From: Paragordius varius
Taxonomy: Eukaryota; Nematomorpha
Assembly (NCBI GenBank): GCA_964247055.1
Contig: OZ176054.1
Span: 13,206,001 to 13,270,000, forward strand
Direction of reading: 5' to 3'
Length of the DNA stretch: 64,000 nucleotides
The notes under the pieces are model-generated. The model was not told the DNA's origin and did not search any database. It saw only the letters and a program-made list of their open reading frames with translations. Shown piece after piece: positions 49,646-62,086 of the stretch. Position 1 is the first letter of the stretch; every line of letters begins with the position of its first letter. The position numbers and the translations under genes are program-made.

Positions 49646-49717
49646 GGCTCGTTGGTCTAGGGGTATGATTCTCGCTTTGGGTGCGAGAGGTCCCGGGTTC
49701 AAATCCCGGACGAGCCC
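49646..49717 (+). tRNA. tRNA-Pro (anticodon TGG)
   Basis: This 72-nt cloverleaf has acceptor stem GGCTCGT/ACGAGCC with discriminator C, D-arm with GGTCTAGGGGTATGA, anticodon arm CTCGC-TTTGGGT-GCGAG and T-arm CCGGG-TTCAAAT-CCCGG. There is no intron and CCA is not encoded. Internal A and B boxes look standard. A run of five T directly follows (49718-49722) and would end RNA polymerase III transcription. It reads proline codons CCA/CCN. From memory it equals the human tRNA-Pro(TGG) gene, against the very AT-rich surroundings. Confidence 0.98.
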
Positions 49718-49722
49718 TTTTT
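49718..49722 (+). terminator. RNA polymerase III T-run after tRNA-Pro
   Basis: Five consecutive T immediately after the discriminator base, followed by A and further T-runs. This is the usual pol III stop signal. Confidence 0.8.
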
Positions 49723-52050
49723 ATTTTTATCTTAACGTAAGTAAAATTTTTTCAAATAACACAACCTTAGCCCAATTGTTCTTATTTTTATTTTTTATTT
49801 TACAAGAATAATAAAAATGAAAACGTAAAAAGTAAAAAAAATTTTTTTGATAACAGACCCGTACTCTTTAGTTTTTTAAAATAACAAAAGTAAAAAGTAA
49901 AAAAACACAGTTACACTTAATTTTCATCAAAGCTAAAAATGATTAAAATTTAGAAAATAATTGGTTACTAATTGTCTTTTTAATTTGTAACCCCAAAACG
50001 ATTTTTATTAATTTATATTTGCTGTTATATAATAGAAAAAATAAATTGTGCAAAAAAAACAATTATACGAGTTAATTTATCCCAAAAACATATATTTTAT
50101 ACATATGGTGAATTAGAAACGTTAAAGGGTTAAATTTAAGCAAGGGTGAATTTAAGTTAAATATTATGTTTATACAGTAACGAGCATTATAAATAGGGCA
50201 TATTTATATTCCAAATAGTTAAAAAAGAATTTAATTTAAAGAGCTTTTGCCTTGTATGAGATTTTTCATTTTATTAATTATAGATATATTAAGAAGACTC
50301 GAATACAACACATTCTTCTGATTCTGGGGTCTTTAGGGACAGCAAGCCTCTTTAAAATCAAATATTTCTAATATAAAACAAACTGAAACCATTGCAGTTT
50401 GCATTTATATAACAACCGAAAGATAAAATGATTTATTTCATAATAAACTATAAAAAATTACTTAATTTATTATAAACCTGAAGGTAAAGATTAGTCAAGA
50501 CATGTGTGGATTAATTATGATTCGATTAAAAATAGTTTTAATTTTAGCGTTAAAATTAAATAAACAGAATATAAGAAAATGTTGCGTGGAATTGACATGG
50601 AACTTTTATTCACACAATATTTTATTTAGATTTTCAGGCTTATTTGTATGGTTAATAGGAGGAGAGCAGCATAAATTTATATTAAAACGGTTTCATTCAG
50701 TAATTTTATTTTAATATCAAATTCCGAATTGGGATTCCATTTGGATTTATTCTTATCATAAATAAGTCCATATTGAAATAGCTTCTGGGATCATATGATT
50801 ATCAGTGTTAAAAAATTGTAGTTTTGGTAAATTTTGAAAACCCGTTATTATTAATTTGGGCAGCTGTTATTTTTCTCTAATTCCAAAAACATACCTTAAA
50901 ATCCACTCACAATAAATTATAACTTATATCTTAAGTTGTGCGAAAAGGACGCGTTTTCAAATACTTCTTTTAAAATATTCTCTATATGGGGTACATAATT
51001 AAGACACAATCTAGTAGAGGCTAATAACATTTTGATATTAAAAGTTGATTTTGCTTATCTCTCGGTTAACATACGAATGCCGCAAAAAATTGATTAACTT
51101 TTGCGGCCAACCATTCAAGTCATTTTCCGACGTGAAATGCTGTTCTGCGAGACTGTGTCCCATGCATAGTTGTATTTTTGATGGGGTCAGCTATTAAAAG
51201 TTCAACCGATGTGGAAAAATTTCCCATTGAAGCGATTTTTAAAGTATTAACTGGTTTTGCATAGCAAAACCACTTGTCATGTTTTCTGGCTTATTCCGAT
51301 TGTTTTTTGATTGATGCATGAATGTTGTATATAACCAATCTAACGAGTTAAAACTTAATACTGCTTTGGCCCCATCAGACACCAGAGTATTATGTTTTGT
51401 CGAAGCCATTTGGCTTTATTGTGGAAGGGACCTGGCCATGCTAAAATTTTTCCCCTTTTGATTTACAAAATAAAGTAATTTCTCAAAAACCCTTATTAAT
51501 GATTTTTTATGACATTGAAGCAGGACTTCACGCAATTAACAATTTTCAATTTGTTCAATTATTTACCGATTTTGGTCTTTCTTACGAAAACCTCTAATGA
51601 TAGTTTTTTGTGATCGATGTAATTTTTGCCAATAATGAGTTGTAAGATTATCCAATAATTCTTGCATGATTCCAGTTATGTGGTCTACCATAGCGCCTAA
51701 AACTCATTAACGTGAAACCAAAATTTTAATTTTTTCCAAGCTATGTTTAACATGTTTTAATTAAATGACGCTCACCATATGTAACTGCCAGAAAACGATA
51801 ATTTTCAACAGTTTTTTCCCCTATGTATTCCATCAAATGAACATAATGTGGTCTGTACTAAATTATTCGTTTGCCTACTTTTGACGGACATCTTTTCCTA
51901 GTTAAACTGATTATAGCTTATGATAACACCTGGTATATAGACATATACTCATTAAAATAATTATTTCAAGGGTCAGCTACCCAATTTGCATCTCACGGCA
52001 TGCCTGGATGATTTATATTCAAGTTTTATAAATCTATTTTTCAAAAAAAG
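49723..52050. other. Spacer with possible decayed transposase
   Basis: Mostly featureless. On the minus strand from about 51730 to 51060 the base composition is more coding-like and broken frames appear, e.g. VSDGAKAVLSFNSLDWLY from an ATG near 51410. The pattern is loosely like ISXO2/Merlin-type transposases, but too weak to name. A piece with TTTAAGCAAGGGTGAATTTA near 50135-50160 is a remnant of the foldback family. Confidence 0.3.
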
Positions 52051-52054
52051 TTAT

Positions 52055-52300
52055 ATATTTCCATCACAGTCATGAATCCTTTATTAAAAATTATTTATTT
52101 TCGTTAAAAATGGGTATAAATATTTGGTAAAGAATGGAAAAAACAAGGGCTCTATGGTGATTCTTATACTTTTTTGATGAATATCATATTGTTAATAGTA
52201 TAGAGCTCTTGTTTTTTCCATTCTTTAACAAAAATTTATACCCATTTAAAGAAAAAAAAAATTTTGATAAATAAAGGATACATGACTGTATATATAAATT
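52055..52300. mobile_element. Long palindrome, MITE-like
   Basis: The left arm (CAGTCATGAATCCTTTATTA..GGGTATAAAT..AATGGAAAAAACAAGGGCTC) is answered by an inverted right arm (GAGCTCTTGTTTTTTCCATT..TTTATACCCATTT..AAGGATACATGACTG). The arms are about 105 bp and the loop about 35 bp. No coding capacity. Confidence 0.85.
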
Positions 52301-52837
52301 TAACTATATTTTAAACACGTAACATATACAGACGGATGAATTAATAAATCTAAATGTGATACAAAACTAATAAATCACACTACTTAACAATAATAATGTT
52401 TTATGTGTTGTTGATGGATACCTAAATCTAAAATAAAAAGCTTATGCGTGCTGTTATACATGAGAGTCTTGTCCTAAAACGCGTATTATCTTCTCGTTTT
52501 AAAAAATAGCACATTTAAAAAAATAGGTGGCTACCTAAAAACAATGCGAGAGCGAACTTACTTCTTTATTGATTTATCTATTTTATCTCATTATTATTAT
52601 TATATATATCATATAAAGACATTATTAGAAGGTTCTAGTATAATTTTTAAAGGTGCTTGATTTAATCAAACATATTATGCTCAATAAAAAAATTCTCCAT
52701 TTCAATACCGATTCCTGGCATTTTGATTCAATCGTGAGAAAACTTTTAAAGTTTTAGAATAAAAAAAAAATCTTGTCCAGTTTTTTTCTTTCTAGACGAT
52801 ATTAATAATATTTCAACAGCCAATTTTTATTTCACTA

Positions 52838-54327
52838 ATGAATTCAACGACCCAGAGTCCTAAAATTCATAATTTTTATTCAGCTATTAAAGAAGAAAGT
52901 AAACGGATTCTTTATCAGTAAGAGCCTTTCATTTTATAATTTATATGTTTTTTTTAACCTAAAAAGTTAATTTAATTAATTAATTAAAGAAAAAACTGAA
53001 ATCATACGGACAAAATGTAAAAATATAATGACAAATATTTTTTTCTAAAAGACAACCATACTTTTTTAGATCTAAATTTTTCCAGATAAATTATTTATAT
53101 ACAAAATATAAAAATTGAAATTGATTGTATTATCAATATATATTTCTATTTCATGCTTTTTTTAACAATTATTAAAATTTTACAAATTCAAGATATAAAA
53201 AAGTGGTCTTTTAGATAAAAATATTTGTCCTTAGGTTTTCTCCGTATAACTTCAATTTTTACTGTAAATGTACTGTTTTAAATTTTATACATTAGTCATT
53301 TTAGTTAGCTATTTACAAAACATCAATGATTCTACAAAGAACCATACAGTTAAAAAAGTACAAAATTGAAAGATATAATTAAATTTTTCACAATCGCTTC
53401 CGCATCCAAAATAACTTTTTTTATTTTTTGTAAAAAATTTATGAAGCAAAGCCAAAACAAATCATAATTAAACCCGATAAAATTTATTAAAGATCTAATT
53501 ATTTTAACAATTTTACAAAACTCTCAAACTATTTATAAACTTTTAAAGAATTTTCATACAATACAATAGTTTTAGAATATCCAAAAAAATGATTGCCTAT
53601 ATTTATTCAAATCAACCAAAAAAGTAATTTAATTTGTTGTAGGCAGAATCGAAATGTTTAAAATTGAAAGTAAGGTGTTAAAATATATTTAAAATGTCAA
53701 GAGGTTGTATTTGATATGTGGTTAGTTTTATAGTGTTTATGGTTTAGAAGTTATAACCCCTTGAAAGGATTACGTATAGCAGTTTTCCTTGCCGCTACGC
53801 TCATCATTATTTTGGCCTTTTTGGGTTACAAGGAGGTCAGGGATCGTTTTTTCAGAAAAATTTCTCAAACAGTTTCTGAACGGAAAAAGGCGCGAACAAA
53901 TGCGTTAAAATCTGATGATACTAATCCTTGCAGAAAAAAATGTAAAATCAAAAAAACAATTTTGCTACAAAATAAATCAAATAATTTATATAATCAATCC
54001 ATATCCAATCTACCTGTAACCAATAATGTTAGAGAAGAACATCATTTTGAAAATAAATATCTATATAAACAAGTTTGTCTTACCAATGTCAAAGACAGGA
54101 AACAAATGCCTAACCGCATTTTTAATATTAAATGCTTCAATTCTTGCAAATCTACCAATCATACTTTAATTAATTATATTAATAATGAAAATTCCAAGAA
54201 TCCTGAAAAATCTTGTCGTCTCCTAAGGTTCATTCACCAAAAAGCAGGACAACCAGATCTAATTACATCACTAAAGCGAGGACTATATATATATATATAT
54301 GTGTCAGTATTTCTGAATATTAATTAG
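52838..54327 (+). CDS. Two-exon membrane-anchored protein of unknown family
   Basis: Exon 52838-52917 (ATG to TATCA|gtaaga) joins in phase to 53751-54327 after a ..TTTAGAAG acceptor, giving 218 residues. The N-terminus is short and polar (MNSTTQSPKIHNFYSAIKEE). One hydrophobic helix at about 34-53 (GLRIAVFLAATLIIILAFLG) is followed by a basic, Lys/Asn-rich C-terminal part with scattered Cys (CRKKCK, CFNSCK, ..SCRLL). No domain is recognised. The topology is like that of the 1301-2310 protein but the sequences are unrelated. The 833-bp intron carries a MITE. Confidence 0.55.
52987..53264. mobile_element. MITE inside the intron of the 52838 gene
   Basis: The left arm AAAAACTGAAATCATACGGA and right arm TCCGTATAACTTCAATTTTT, ending ACTG, with the family middle. 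The first bases of the left end are altered. Confidence 0.75.
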
Positions 54328-54585
54328 GAATTTTAAATGTATATCTTAGTACTAAAATTTTGATAAAACATATTTTTTAAAAAAATATATGGATAAATTA
54401 TTTATTTGGAATATTTGTGAAAAAAGCTATTTATAATTGCTAAAAATTAGTGAGGTTTCTTCAGATATCTATTTCAAATTTATCCATACTAACATCTGTT
54501 AAATACCGTTTTCTTTTAAATAAACATCTCGTGACAAGTATATTTAACATAGAAAAAATTTTATATTTAAATGTACTAACTCAAA

Positions 54586-54720
54586 GTAAAAATTGAAATA
54601 ATACGGACAAAACGCAAAATTATATAAACTAATATTTATAAAGGACGCTGTATTTTGTAAGCTTGATTTTTCAATAAAACAGTTCATGACTATTAAACTT
54701 TTTGTCCGCGAATATATATT
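54586..54720. mobile_element. Shortened MITE copy
   Basis: The left arm GTAAAAATTGAAATAATACG is clear. The right side is lost after a TTTTTGTCCGCG remnant. Confidence 0.55.
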
Positions 54721-54970
54721 GGAGATTCTTGTAAATAAACAACTGTCTAAAAGTTGTATTAATTAAAATTTAATTATCAAACTTTGTTTCCATGTAATAG
54801 ATAATAAAGCTTATATTTTTAGAGTTTTGTAAGAGTTTAAAATTTGGACAGGTCTAATACACGATCTCTACAGCTGATTTCGAAATCAATTATTAAGTTA
54901 TTGCTAGTAAAATTTAACCTGAAAACTAATTAAAGTAATTATTTATATTTCTCTCCATAAAATACATTTA

Positions 54971-55249
54971 CAGTAAAAACTAAAATATACAGACAAAACG
55001 TAAAAATATAAAGACAAATAATTTAATTATTAGACAATCATACTTTTTCACCTTATTATTTCTATATAAGCTATTTAATTACAATTGTTATATATAAATT
55101 GATTGTGTCTCCAATATACATCACAATTTTATGATATGCAATTTGTAACAATGAGTTAGATTGAAAAAAATCATGATATAAATATGACTGTCTTTTAGAA
55201 AAAATATTTCTTATATTTTTACGTTTTGCCCGTATAATTTCAGTTGTAC
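54971..55249. mobile_element. MITE
   Basis: Starts CAGTAAAAACTAAAATATAC after TTTA and ends CGTATAATTTCAGTTGTAC. The arms are about 85 bp. Confidence 0.75.
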
Positions 55250-55259
55250 AAAATTTAAA

Positions 55260-55515
55260 GAAAAAAACGGCGGCGAGAAAGTTTGAAATGAGAATTTTTT
55301 TACGATTTTCTTTTATATTTAATTTTAAAAACGCTCTTGGATATAAAACTTCCCCAAAAGGACATTAAGTGTTAAATTGAAAAATAAGAATAGAGAACAA
55401 TCAATTAGGATTAAATAATTTAATACGAAAAATTAAGGTTGCACATAGTGTAGTTGTCATTTGAAAAAAATATTTTCCTAATATTTTTACGTTTCATCTG
55501 TAAAATTTCATTATA
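55260..55515. mobile_element. MITE remnant, right half
   Basis: Only the right arm (TAGTTGTCATTTGAAAAAAA..TTTTTACGTTTCATCTGTAA) is clear. Confidence 0.45.
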
Positions 55516-55521
55516 CTATAT

Positions 55522-55774
55522 ATAATAACTAAAATTATACGGACAAAATATAAAAATATAAAGACATAATTTTTTTTTATAAAAGACAACCATACTTTTT
55601 TAAACCTTAATTTTTGCTATATGAAATATTCAATTACAATCGTAAACTACATTGATTGTGCTGCCAATTTACATTTCTATTTAAAAAATCAAGATTCAAA
55701 AATATGGTTTTCTTTTAGAAAATATTTGTTTTTATATTTTTATGTTTTATCCGTATAATTTTAGTTTTAACTCT
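55522..55774. mobile_element. MITE
   Basis: The left arm AACTAAAATTATACGGACAA and right arm TTTATCCGTATAATTTTAGT. A 78-codon frame starting at 55742 overlaps its right end and is not taken as a gene. Confidence 0.75.
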
Positions 55775-56054
55775 ATATATATAATAGAAGTGTCATTGCC
55801 TAATCCAGATATATGCATTACACCAGAAATAAAAATGATCAAACATAGCCTGGTCAAAATAGAGTTTATGTTAGCCCTCATTCCATTACTGCGGAAATTT
55901 TTACAACGCATTTTTATCAACCTTCTTATTAAAGAGGGCATTAAAATTATAAAATTTTGGATTAATTATACATATTGAATTGTAAATAAATAAGGGGTAT
56001 TATAGTGTAAATAAACGAAATGTATTGTATCCATTAAATTTTCCTAACCACATA

Positions 56055-56332
56055 CAGTAAAAATTGAGATTATACGAACAAAACGTAAATATATAAAAAC
56101 AAATATTTTTTCAAAATACAACCATACTTTTTTAGATTTTAATTTATCTATAAAAAACATTTAATTATAAACATAATTGATTATTTTACCAATATACATC
56201 TCACGTCTATTCGCAATTTCAAACAATAAGTTTTATTTAAATTAAATCAAAATTTAAAATGTATGATTGTCTCTTAGAAAAAAATGTTTTTTCTTTATAT
56301 TTTTACGTTTTGTCCGTATAATTTCAATTTGT
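56055..56332. mobile_element. MITE
   Basis: Starts CAGTAAAAATTGAGATTATA after TA and ends TTTGTCCGTATAATTTCAAT. Full-length. Confidence 0.8.
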
Positions 56333-56339
56333 AATAAAA

Positions 56340-57600
56340 GCTCCAAGTGTATATTTAGGTGAATAATACACAGTCTCTATCGAAATCAAATTCCTTATAA
56401 TACTGTTTATTATTAAAAAAATAAATAATTCAATTTAAACTTACATTTTTAAAGAATTATCATTGGTATATCAAAGCTTTCTTAGTAAAATATGGTAAAA
56501 TTTATAATAAAATATATGTTCGAGGTTTGAGGACTGAGTCATTTAAAATATAAAATCTTATGGTAACTACTCAAATTTGAAATATCACAAATTAAATTAC
56601 ATTCAAAATATGGCCCAAATTAATCCTGATAATATTTAAATGCCAATGACAGGTATGGTAAAATTAGACTTTATTTTTATTGAATAGAAAATCATTAGCT
56701 TTTAATATCCGAATATGAGTACGTTGCATATATATAGAGTTTTAAAACAATCAGCTTAATTAAATTGTCAAAATATGGTTAGATTATAATGAACGATTCC
56801 CAAATTATGTAATTATAACTAATCTGTTATTTTGCCAATTTTATATTATTATTTTACAAAAAATCTTAGTTTGATATCCCTGGGAACTAAGATAAATAAA
56901 TAAATACAAATTTTTTTGGATAAAATATTTAGCGGCTTTAAGATTGTAAATATATTAGTTTTTTAATACCTAATTAAAAACCTCGCTGTTTCTTTTCATA
57001 CTTAAGCTGAACGAGTTTCCATATATGCTATTACAAGATGATGGGGAAGGAGTGCATATAAAAAGCGTTTTTAAAAAGATATTATCAGGTTTTTGAACTT
57101 TATAAACGTTATAAAAATTAAAATTTTTATTAAATACCATTTTTCTCATTATAGTCTCTAAAATATCATCATAACTCATTGAAAACCGACTTTAAATTTC
57201 TATACAAGTATCAGATTTACTAGGATTTAGACATTTTAAATATAAAATATTTATGAACTGAAATTTGAAAATAGCTGATAATCAATTGTGTTTAACACAA
57301 CCCACAAAATTTTCGGATTTTAAAATCTGGTGATTTGTCTAAAAATATTAATAATATAAAAGATTTTGGATTCAAAATTTTCACACTATGATATCACATA
57401 CCCTTACACGAGATGATTGATGGTATCGTTTACTGTAGTACTGAAAAAATCCTATTTTCTATGCCATAATTGATTAAATTATTATCCATAAACTCCCTCA
57501 TCGTGATGTAATCCCACTAGATATGACGTTTCGTTGTTTTAGACCCTAGATTATGTTTTAAAATGACAAATTTTGACTGGTTCGTAAAATAACAGGCTAT
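56340..57600. other. Spacer between MITEs
   Basis: A minus-strand frame at 57179-56970 (69 codons, with KVQKPDNIFLKTLFICTPSP) looks mildly coding but has no recognisable domain or splice partner. Nothing else is seen. Confidence 0.3.
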
Positions 57601-57612
57601 GAATTGTTTTTA

Positions 57613-57887
57613 CAGTAATTAAAATTATGCGGACAAAACGTAATATATAAAGACAAAAGTTTTTTTTCAAAAAAACCATACTTTTTTAAACCCTAAATTA
57701 TCCTAATCATTATGTTACAATGTAAAAATAAAAATAGATTGTATTACCAATTTACATCTCTATTTTATATTTTGCAGTCAAATTAATCAGATTAATTTAA
57801 AATAATTAATAAAAAGTATAATTGTCTTATAGAAAAAATTCGTCTTTATAATATTACGTTTTGTCCGTATAATTTCAGTTTTTACTG
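57613..57887. mobile_element. MITE
   Basis: Starts CAGTAATTAAAATTATGCGG and ends AATTTCAGTTTTTACTG, flanked by TA on both sides. Confidence 0.85.
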
Positions 57888-57980
57888 TATTTTTGTTTAA
57901 AATGTATTAGTCGCTTTAACTAACATGATTGGGATAATGGGATTTTGTGAAAATATTGACTGTTTCTAATTCAGTGTATA

Positions 57981-58256
57981 CAGTAAAAATTGAAATTAAT
58001 CGGACCAAACGTTAAAACAAAAAAACAATAATTTTTTAAAAAGACAATCATACTTTTTAAATCTTGATGTTTTTGAATCCATTGTTTTTAACTGCAAAGT
58101 ATGATATAGAGATGTAAATTGTTAACACAAATAATTATGTATACGATTTTAATTAAATATTTTTATAGGATAAATTAAGGTTTAAAAAGTATGATTGTTT
58201 GAAAAAAAATTGTTTTTATGTTTTTACATTTTGTCCATATAATTTTGATTCTACTG
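57981..58256. mobile_element. MITE
   Basis: Starts CAGTAAAAATTGAAATTAAT and ends TAATTTTGATTCTACTG, flanked by TA on both sides. It lies about 230 bp before the start of the long direct repeat copy 2. Confidence 0.85.
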
Positions 58257-58489
58257 TAATTAGTATCTGCCATTCTCAAAATCGCCTAGCCAATAAATAG
58301 GCTTTCAGGTCCGGTGAAGTTTATATGTTACCGGTTTTATGTTAAACCACTCATAATGATATTTCTTCCGATCGAATCTTTATTCGCAATGCATCAGCTT
58401 TGTTCATTAGTTATTACTATTTTAACTTAGAGATAACATAGCAAAAAGTACGCATACGATTAATTTAATATGCCATTTTGTTCATTTGA

Positions 58490-61400
58490 TATTAAATGAC
58501 AAACACAAAATGAATTAATCAAAAACTAGCGTTTTATTTTATTAATCAAACAATCATGTCAAATTTTTAAACCTGAAAAGAAACATTTGCGGCACGCATT
58601 GTCATCAAGAGAAACGCTGTTAAAGTCTATCGTTTCTGACAGAAACATATGGTTCCAATGAAGTTAATATGCAAGTAAATGGAGACCCAAACTTATAATA
58701 ACAAAAAACAATTAATAGATGTCTAGGAGCAATGGGAAAGACCAACTTGGTAAATATACATGATTCGTATAAACAAATATCAAAGTGACTTGTGGAATTC
58801 TGCTTTGAAATCCTTTTTGCACCAAATTGGGACGGGGGATAATAAATGAAATTATATTGTAAATCCAAAGTAAAAAAATATGGCCTGCCTTAACCCGATC
58901 AATCAGCAATGCAAGGAGAGTGCCTTCTGTGTGGTCAGAGTAGAGCGATATTGTGTAAAATAAATCTTTGAAACCCGGGGAAACTGTTAATACACAACGC
59001 TTTAGACAACAAATGATTAATTTAAGCCATGCATTAAGCGAATACTAGAATTAACCCGAAAACATGGCAAGGGATTTTGTTACATGCGAATGCTCCATCT
59101 AACCCAGAAAAATCTTACCTTAATATCGCTTCAATGAAAAATTCTATCGCGTCCGCTGACCGCTTCTGACCTGAATAAGACTAAAACTTTGCATCAATGG
59201 GTGCAAAGAGTTACACATGGGTTTTCGCCAAACAAAATAGTTTTTCTGACACAGCATTTATATGTTACCTAAGAGGACAAAATGCAAAGTTAATGTACAC
59301 TATTTTAAAGAATCGATGTTATGTTTTTTTTACAAAAACTTTGACAACATCTCTTATTTTGGTAAATTTAAATTTGATAGCGAGAAAAATTTTACCACAA
59401 AGCATAAAATATGTAATTAAGTGTTAGCGAGGTAAAGAACTGGATGTATCAATCGCCATTTAATATTGCATAGGATTTCATTTGAAAAAGGGGTTTATGA
59501 AACCGACAAGAATTCGATGAGTTCCTAATATGGTTAAGATAGATAAGATTTTACTGATAATACAAAAAAATGGTTAATTAATTCAAATATATTACTTGTG
59601 TTATGGAATCAATTATTTTTAATTATTGTGTCTCTAACAACAATCATATATAATGCTTATAAAATATATAATTTTTTAGTGATAAACCCATCATTAAATG
59701 GTTTGAATTCAAGGCTTTGTGAAAGTTTGCATAAAAATTATAATTGAAATTATTCGGAATTTTCGGTACTACACTAATAATCTAATAAAATGTTTCCGAT
59801 TCCAAATTCCTTATTTGCACGGTATGATATAAACCTAAATTCACACACAAAAATAAACCCTTAAACGCCTTAACAATACGTTATCCACGCAAACAAATTT
59901 TACAAGTTCAAATTGGCCAGTTACCTTAAATACTATCAACACAGCAAGTCAACCATTTATCCCGCTAGGTGGAACGAAAAAACCCATAGTAGAATGGAAA
60001 CTGTGGATTATTATTGTTGTAGGATTTTTGGCCATATGCCTCATGATTGGAATCGTGATGTTCATTGTTAGAAAACGGTTTAGTCATCGTAAAAATTCTA
60101 ATCAAGATACCATTTACGAAGATATTGATGGTTTAATTATATATCTTAGCAATTTATAAATAAAAATTTCCAGGAATATATCTAATACTATATAAATTGG
60201 TTCAAGAACATTATATTATCTTTTTCCGTATTTATTATTTAAGTTACTTTCATTAATTAAATATAGGTAAAGAAAACATTTTAGGCAGAAAATTAACGCG
60301 TAAACAATCTAACATAAACCTTTTGTTCGGAAAACAACGGAAATCAGGACAGTCAAAAAATGATAAGACAAGTTTAAATGACTCCGAACGAGGTTCAATG
60401 GGAAATTATGTGTTTTACTTTTTATACGATGACATATATGTTGAATTTATGGAGTACTTTAACAAGAAGGAACCTAGTAGGACTTTGGCCTCCGAACTTA
60501 GCCCTCTAAGACAAACTCCTAGCCCATCAACTCCAATCCAAAGCGGCAATGATAATATAAATATCGAGTCCCCACCTTTAATTACAAAAATGGGTTCCAT
60601 ATCGAATAACCCTATTACTAATCAATTTGTGAATGTTCCTGAAGAAAAACTGCCTGTACATAATGAAACTTTGCCCTTGTTAGAATCTCATAGAGATATG
60701 GAAAATAAAATATCACCAAATGAAGGTTCAGAAAGTCCAGATGATTCACCATCCCCTACCTCCCCATCTGATAGCCCTGAAAATAATGATGAACCATAGC
60801 TTAGTATGATTATGCTTACATGTATTTAAAATAAATCCTAAATGGTTTAAGATTTTTAGGTGGGAAAAATTACGATGAAACAAAAATCTCTAAGTAGTTT
60901 GATCCAAAAATGAGGTGCATATCAATTATATTAAATTAACATAAAATTACACCTTTTTCTATTGGCCAACTAATATAGTGAAACATGCAGGAATGTGTCA
61001 TTTTATACATATTCAAACAACAATTATATACAAATATTACATTAATCATATATGTTAAAAAATTATTTTTAATTTACTAATCTAACTGAATTTTACCTAT
61101 TGTCATATTAAAACATATTTTAAACATTAAATTTTGTATATTATTTATGACAAGCACCCTGCATTTTATTTTACTAACACATTTAGAATGAGGTTTCTAG
61201 AAAATCTCGATAAAGTTAGGTTATAGAAATTTATTAATAAAGGATGGTGCTTTTGGTTTTGGGACTTTAAAGTCATTTATGAAAGTTATAGCAACCTTTG
61301 CATTTATTATCGCAAATTTAGCACACATGTTAAATGTTTTTATACACAATTAGGCCTAAGCAAAAATTTAACGAATCTAAAAAATATATAGCAAATAATG

Positions 61401-62071
61401 ATTTTTTCGAATTAGATTAAAGTCGCACATTTCTAAAATCTGTTAAAATGGGCTAGTGTCATAAAATTTATGTAACCCAAGATAGAACAAAAAAGCTTTT
61501 TTTGGTATTGGGTTTGCAAAAATCTTATCATAATATTCTTTAAGCTTTGATATTTTAGTGGAGTGATCAAAAATAGATTTCCGGGCCGCATTTTGAAAAA
61601 TAAAAACACCTATTCTAAGCGTTATCTATCTCATCATAATTTGGATAGATTTTTCATATTATAGTTTTAGTAATTTATTTACATAATATTAAATTATCTG
61701 TTATATGATCTAATATCGCACCATATATTCTGAAAAAAATTCAAAATATCTATGGCTTCCTTTAAATTCAGTATGTTTTCACGTTTCAACATTTATTTTG
61801 CATAAAAAGGTAGTATTGATAATATAATTTAAAATAAATAATTTTAGAAGTAATTCAAAATAGACATGATTGCAACTGTATAGGATAGGATTCAAAATAA
61901 TGAATCTTTGGGATAGCCATAAGAACTATTTGTTAAATATAGTTTTTCATTCACATTAATAAATACTAAGGTAAATTAGAAATAATAAGCGGATATTTCC
62001 AGACAGAATCAATTATTGGTAAAAAATATGAGATTATAAAAGAGGCTGATGGGTTGGCTGCTATTAAATTG
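58490..62071. repeat. Long direct repeat, copy 2
   Basis: Identical to 1-3582 wherever compared. To the left it continues into unique DNA; to the right it continues through an intact candidate exon (62003-62086). Confidence 0.95.
59790..60799 (+). CDS. Single-pass membrane protein with Ser/Pro-rich tail, copy 2
   Basis: Exons 59790-59821, 59907-60130 and 60267-60799 give the same 262-residue protein as at 1301-2310, with no difference seen. One helix at about 43-65 is followed by basic residues and a long Ser-Pro-rich acidic tail. Its downstream neighbour is ARL8 on the opposite strand, about 1.8 kb away. Confidence 0.65.
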
Positions 62072-62086
62072 GATTATCCAGATTAG
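62003..62086 (+). CDS. Candidate terminal exon of an unidentified gene
   Basis: After a GATATTTCCAG acceptor a frame reads TESIIGKKYEIIKEADGLA.. and ends LDYPD-stop, 27 residues of clearly non-random composition. No upstream exon could be assigned; it might be an alternative end of the 59790 gene. The long direct repeat breaks off inside it at 62071, so copy 1 has only its first 23 codons. Confidence 0.3.
   Translation, partial: TESIIGKKYEIIKEADGLAAIKLDYPD

Noticed and set aside
55742-55978. 78-codon plus-strand frame
   Set aside because: It begins in the right arm of a MITE; no domain or splice context.
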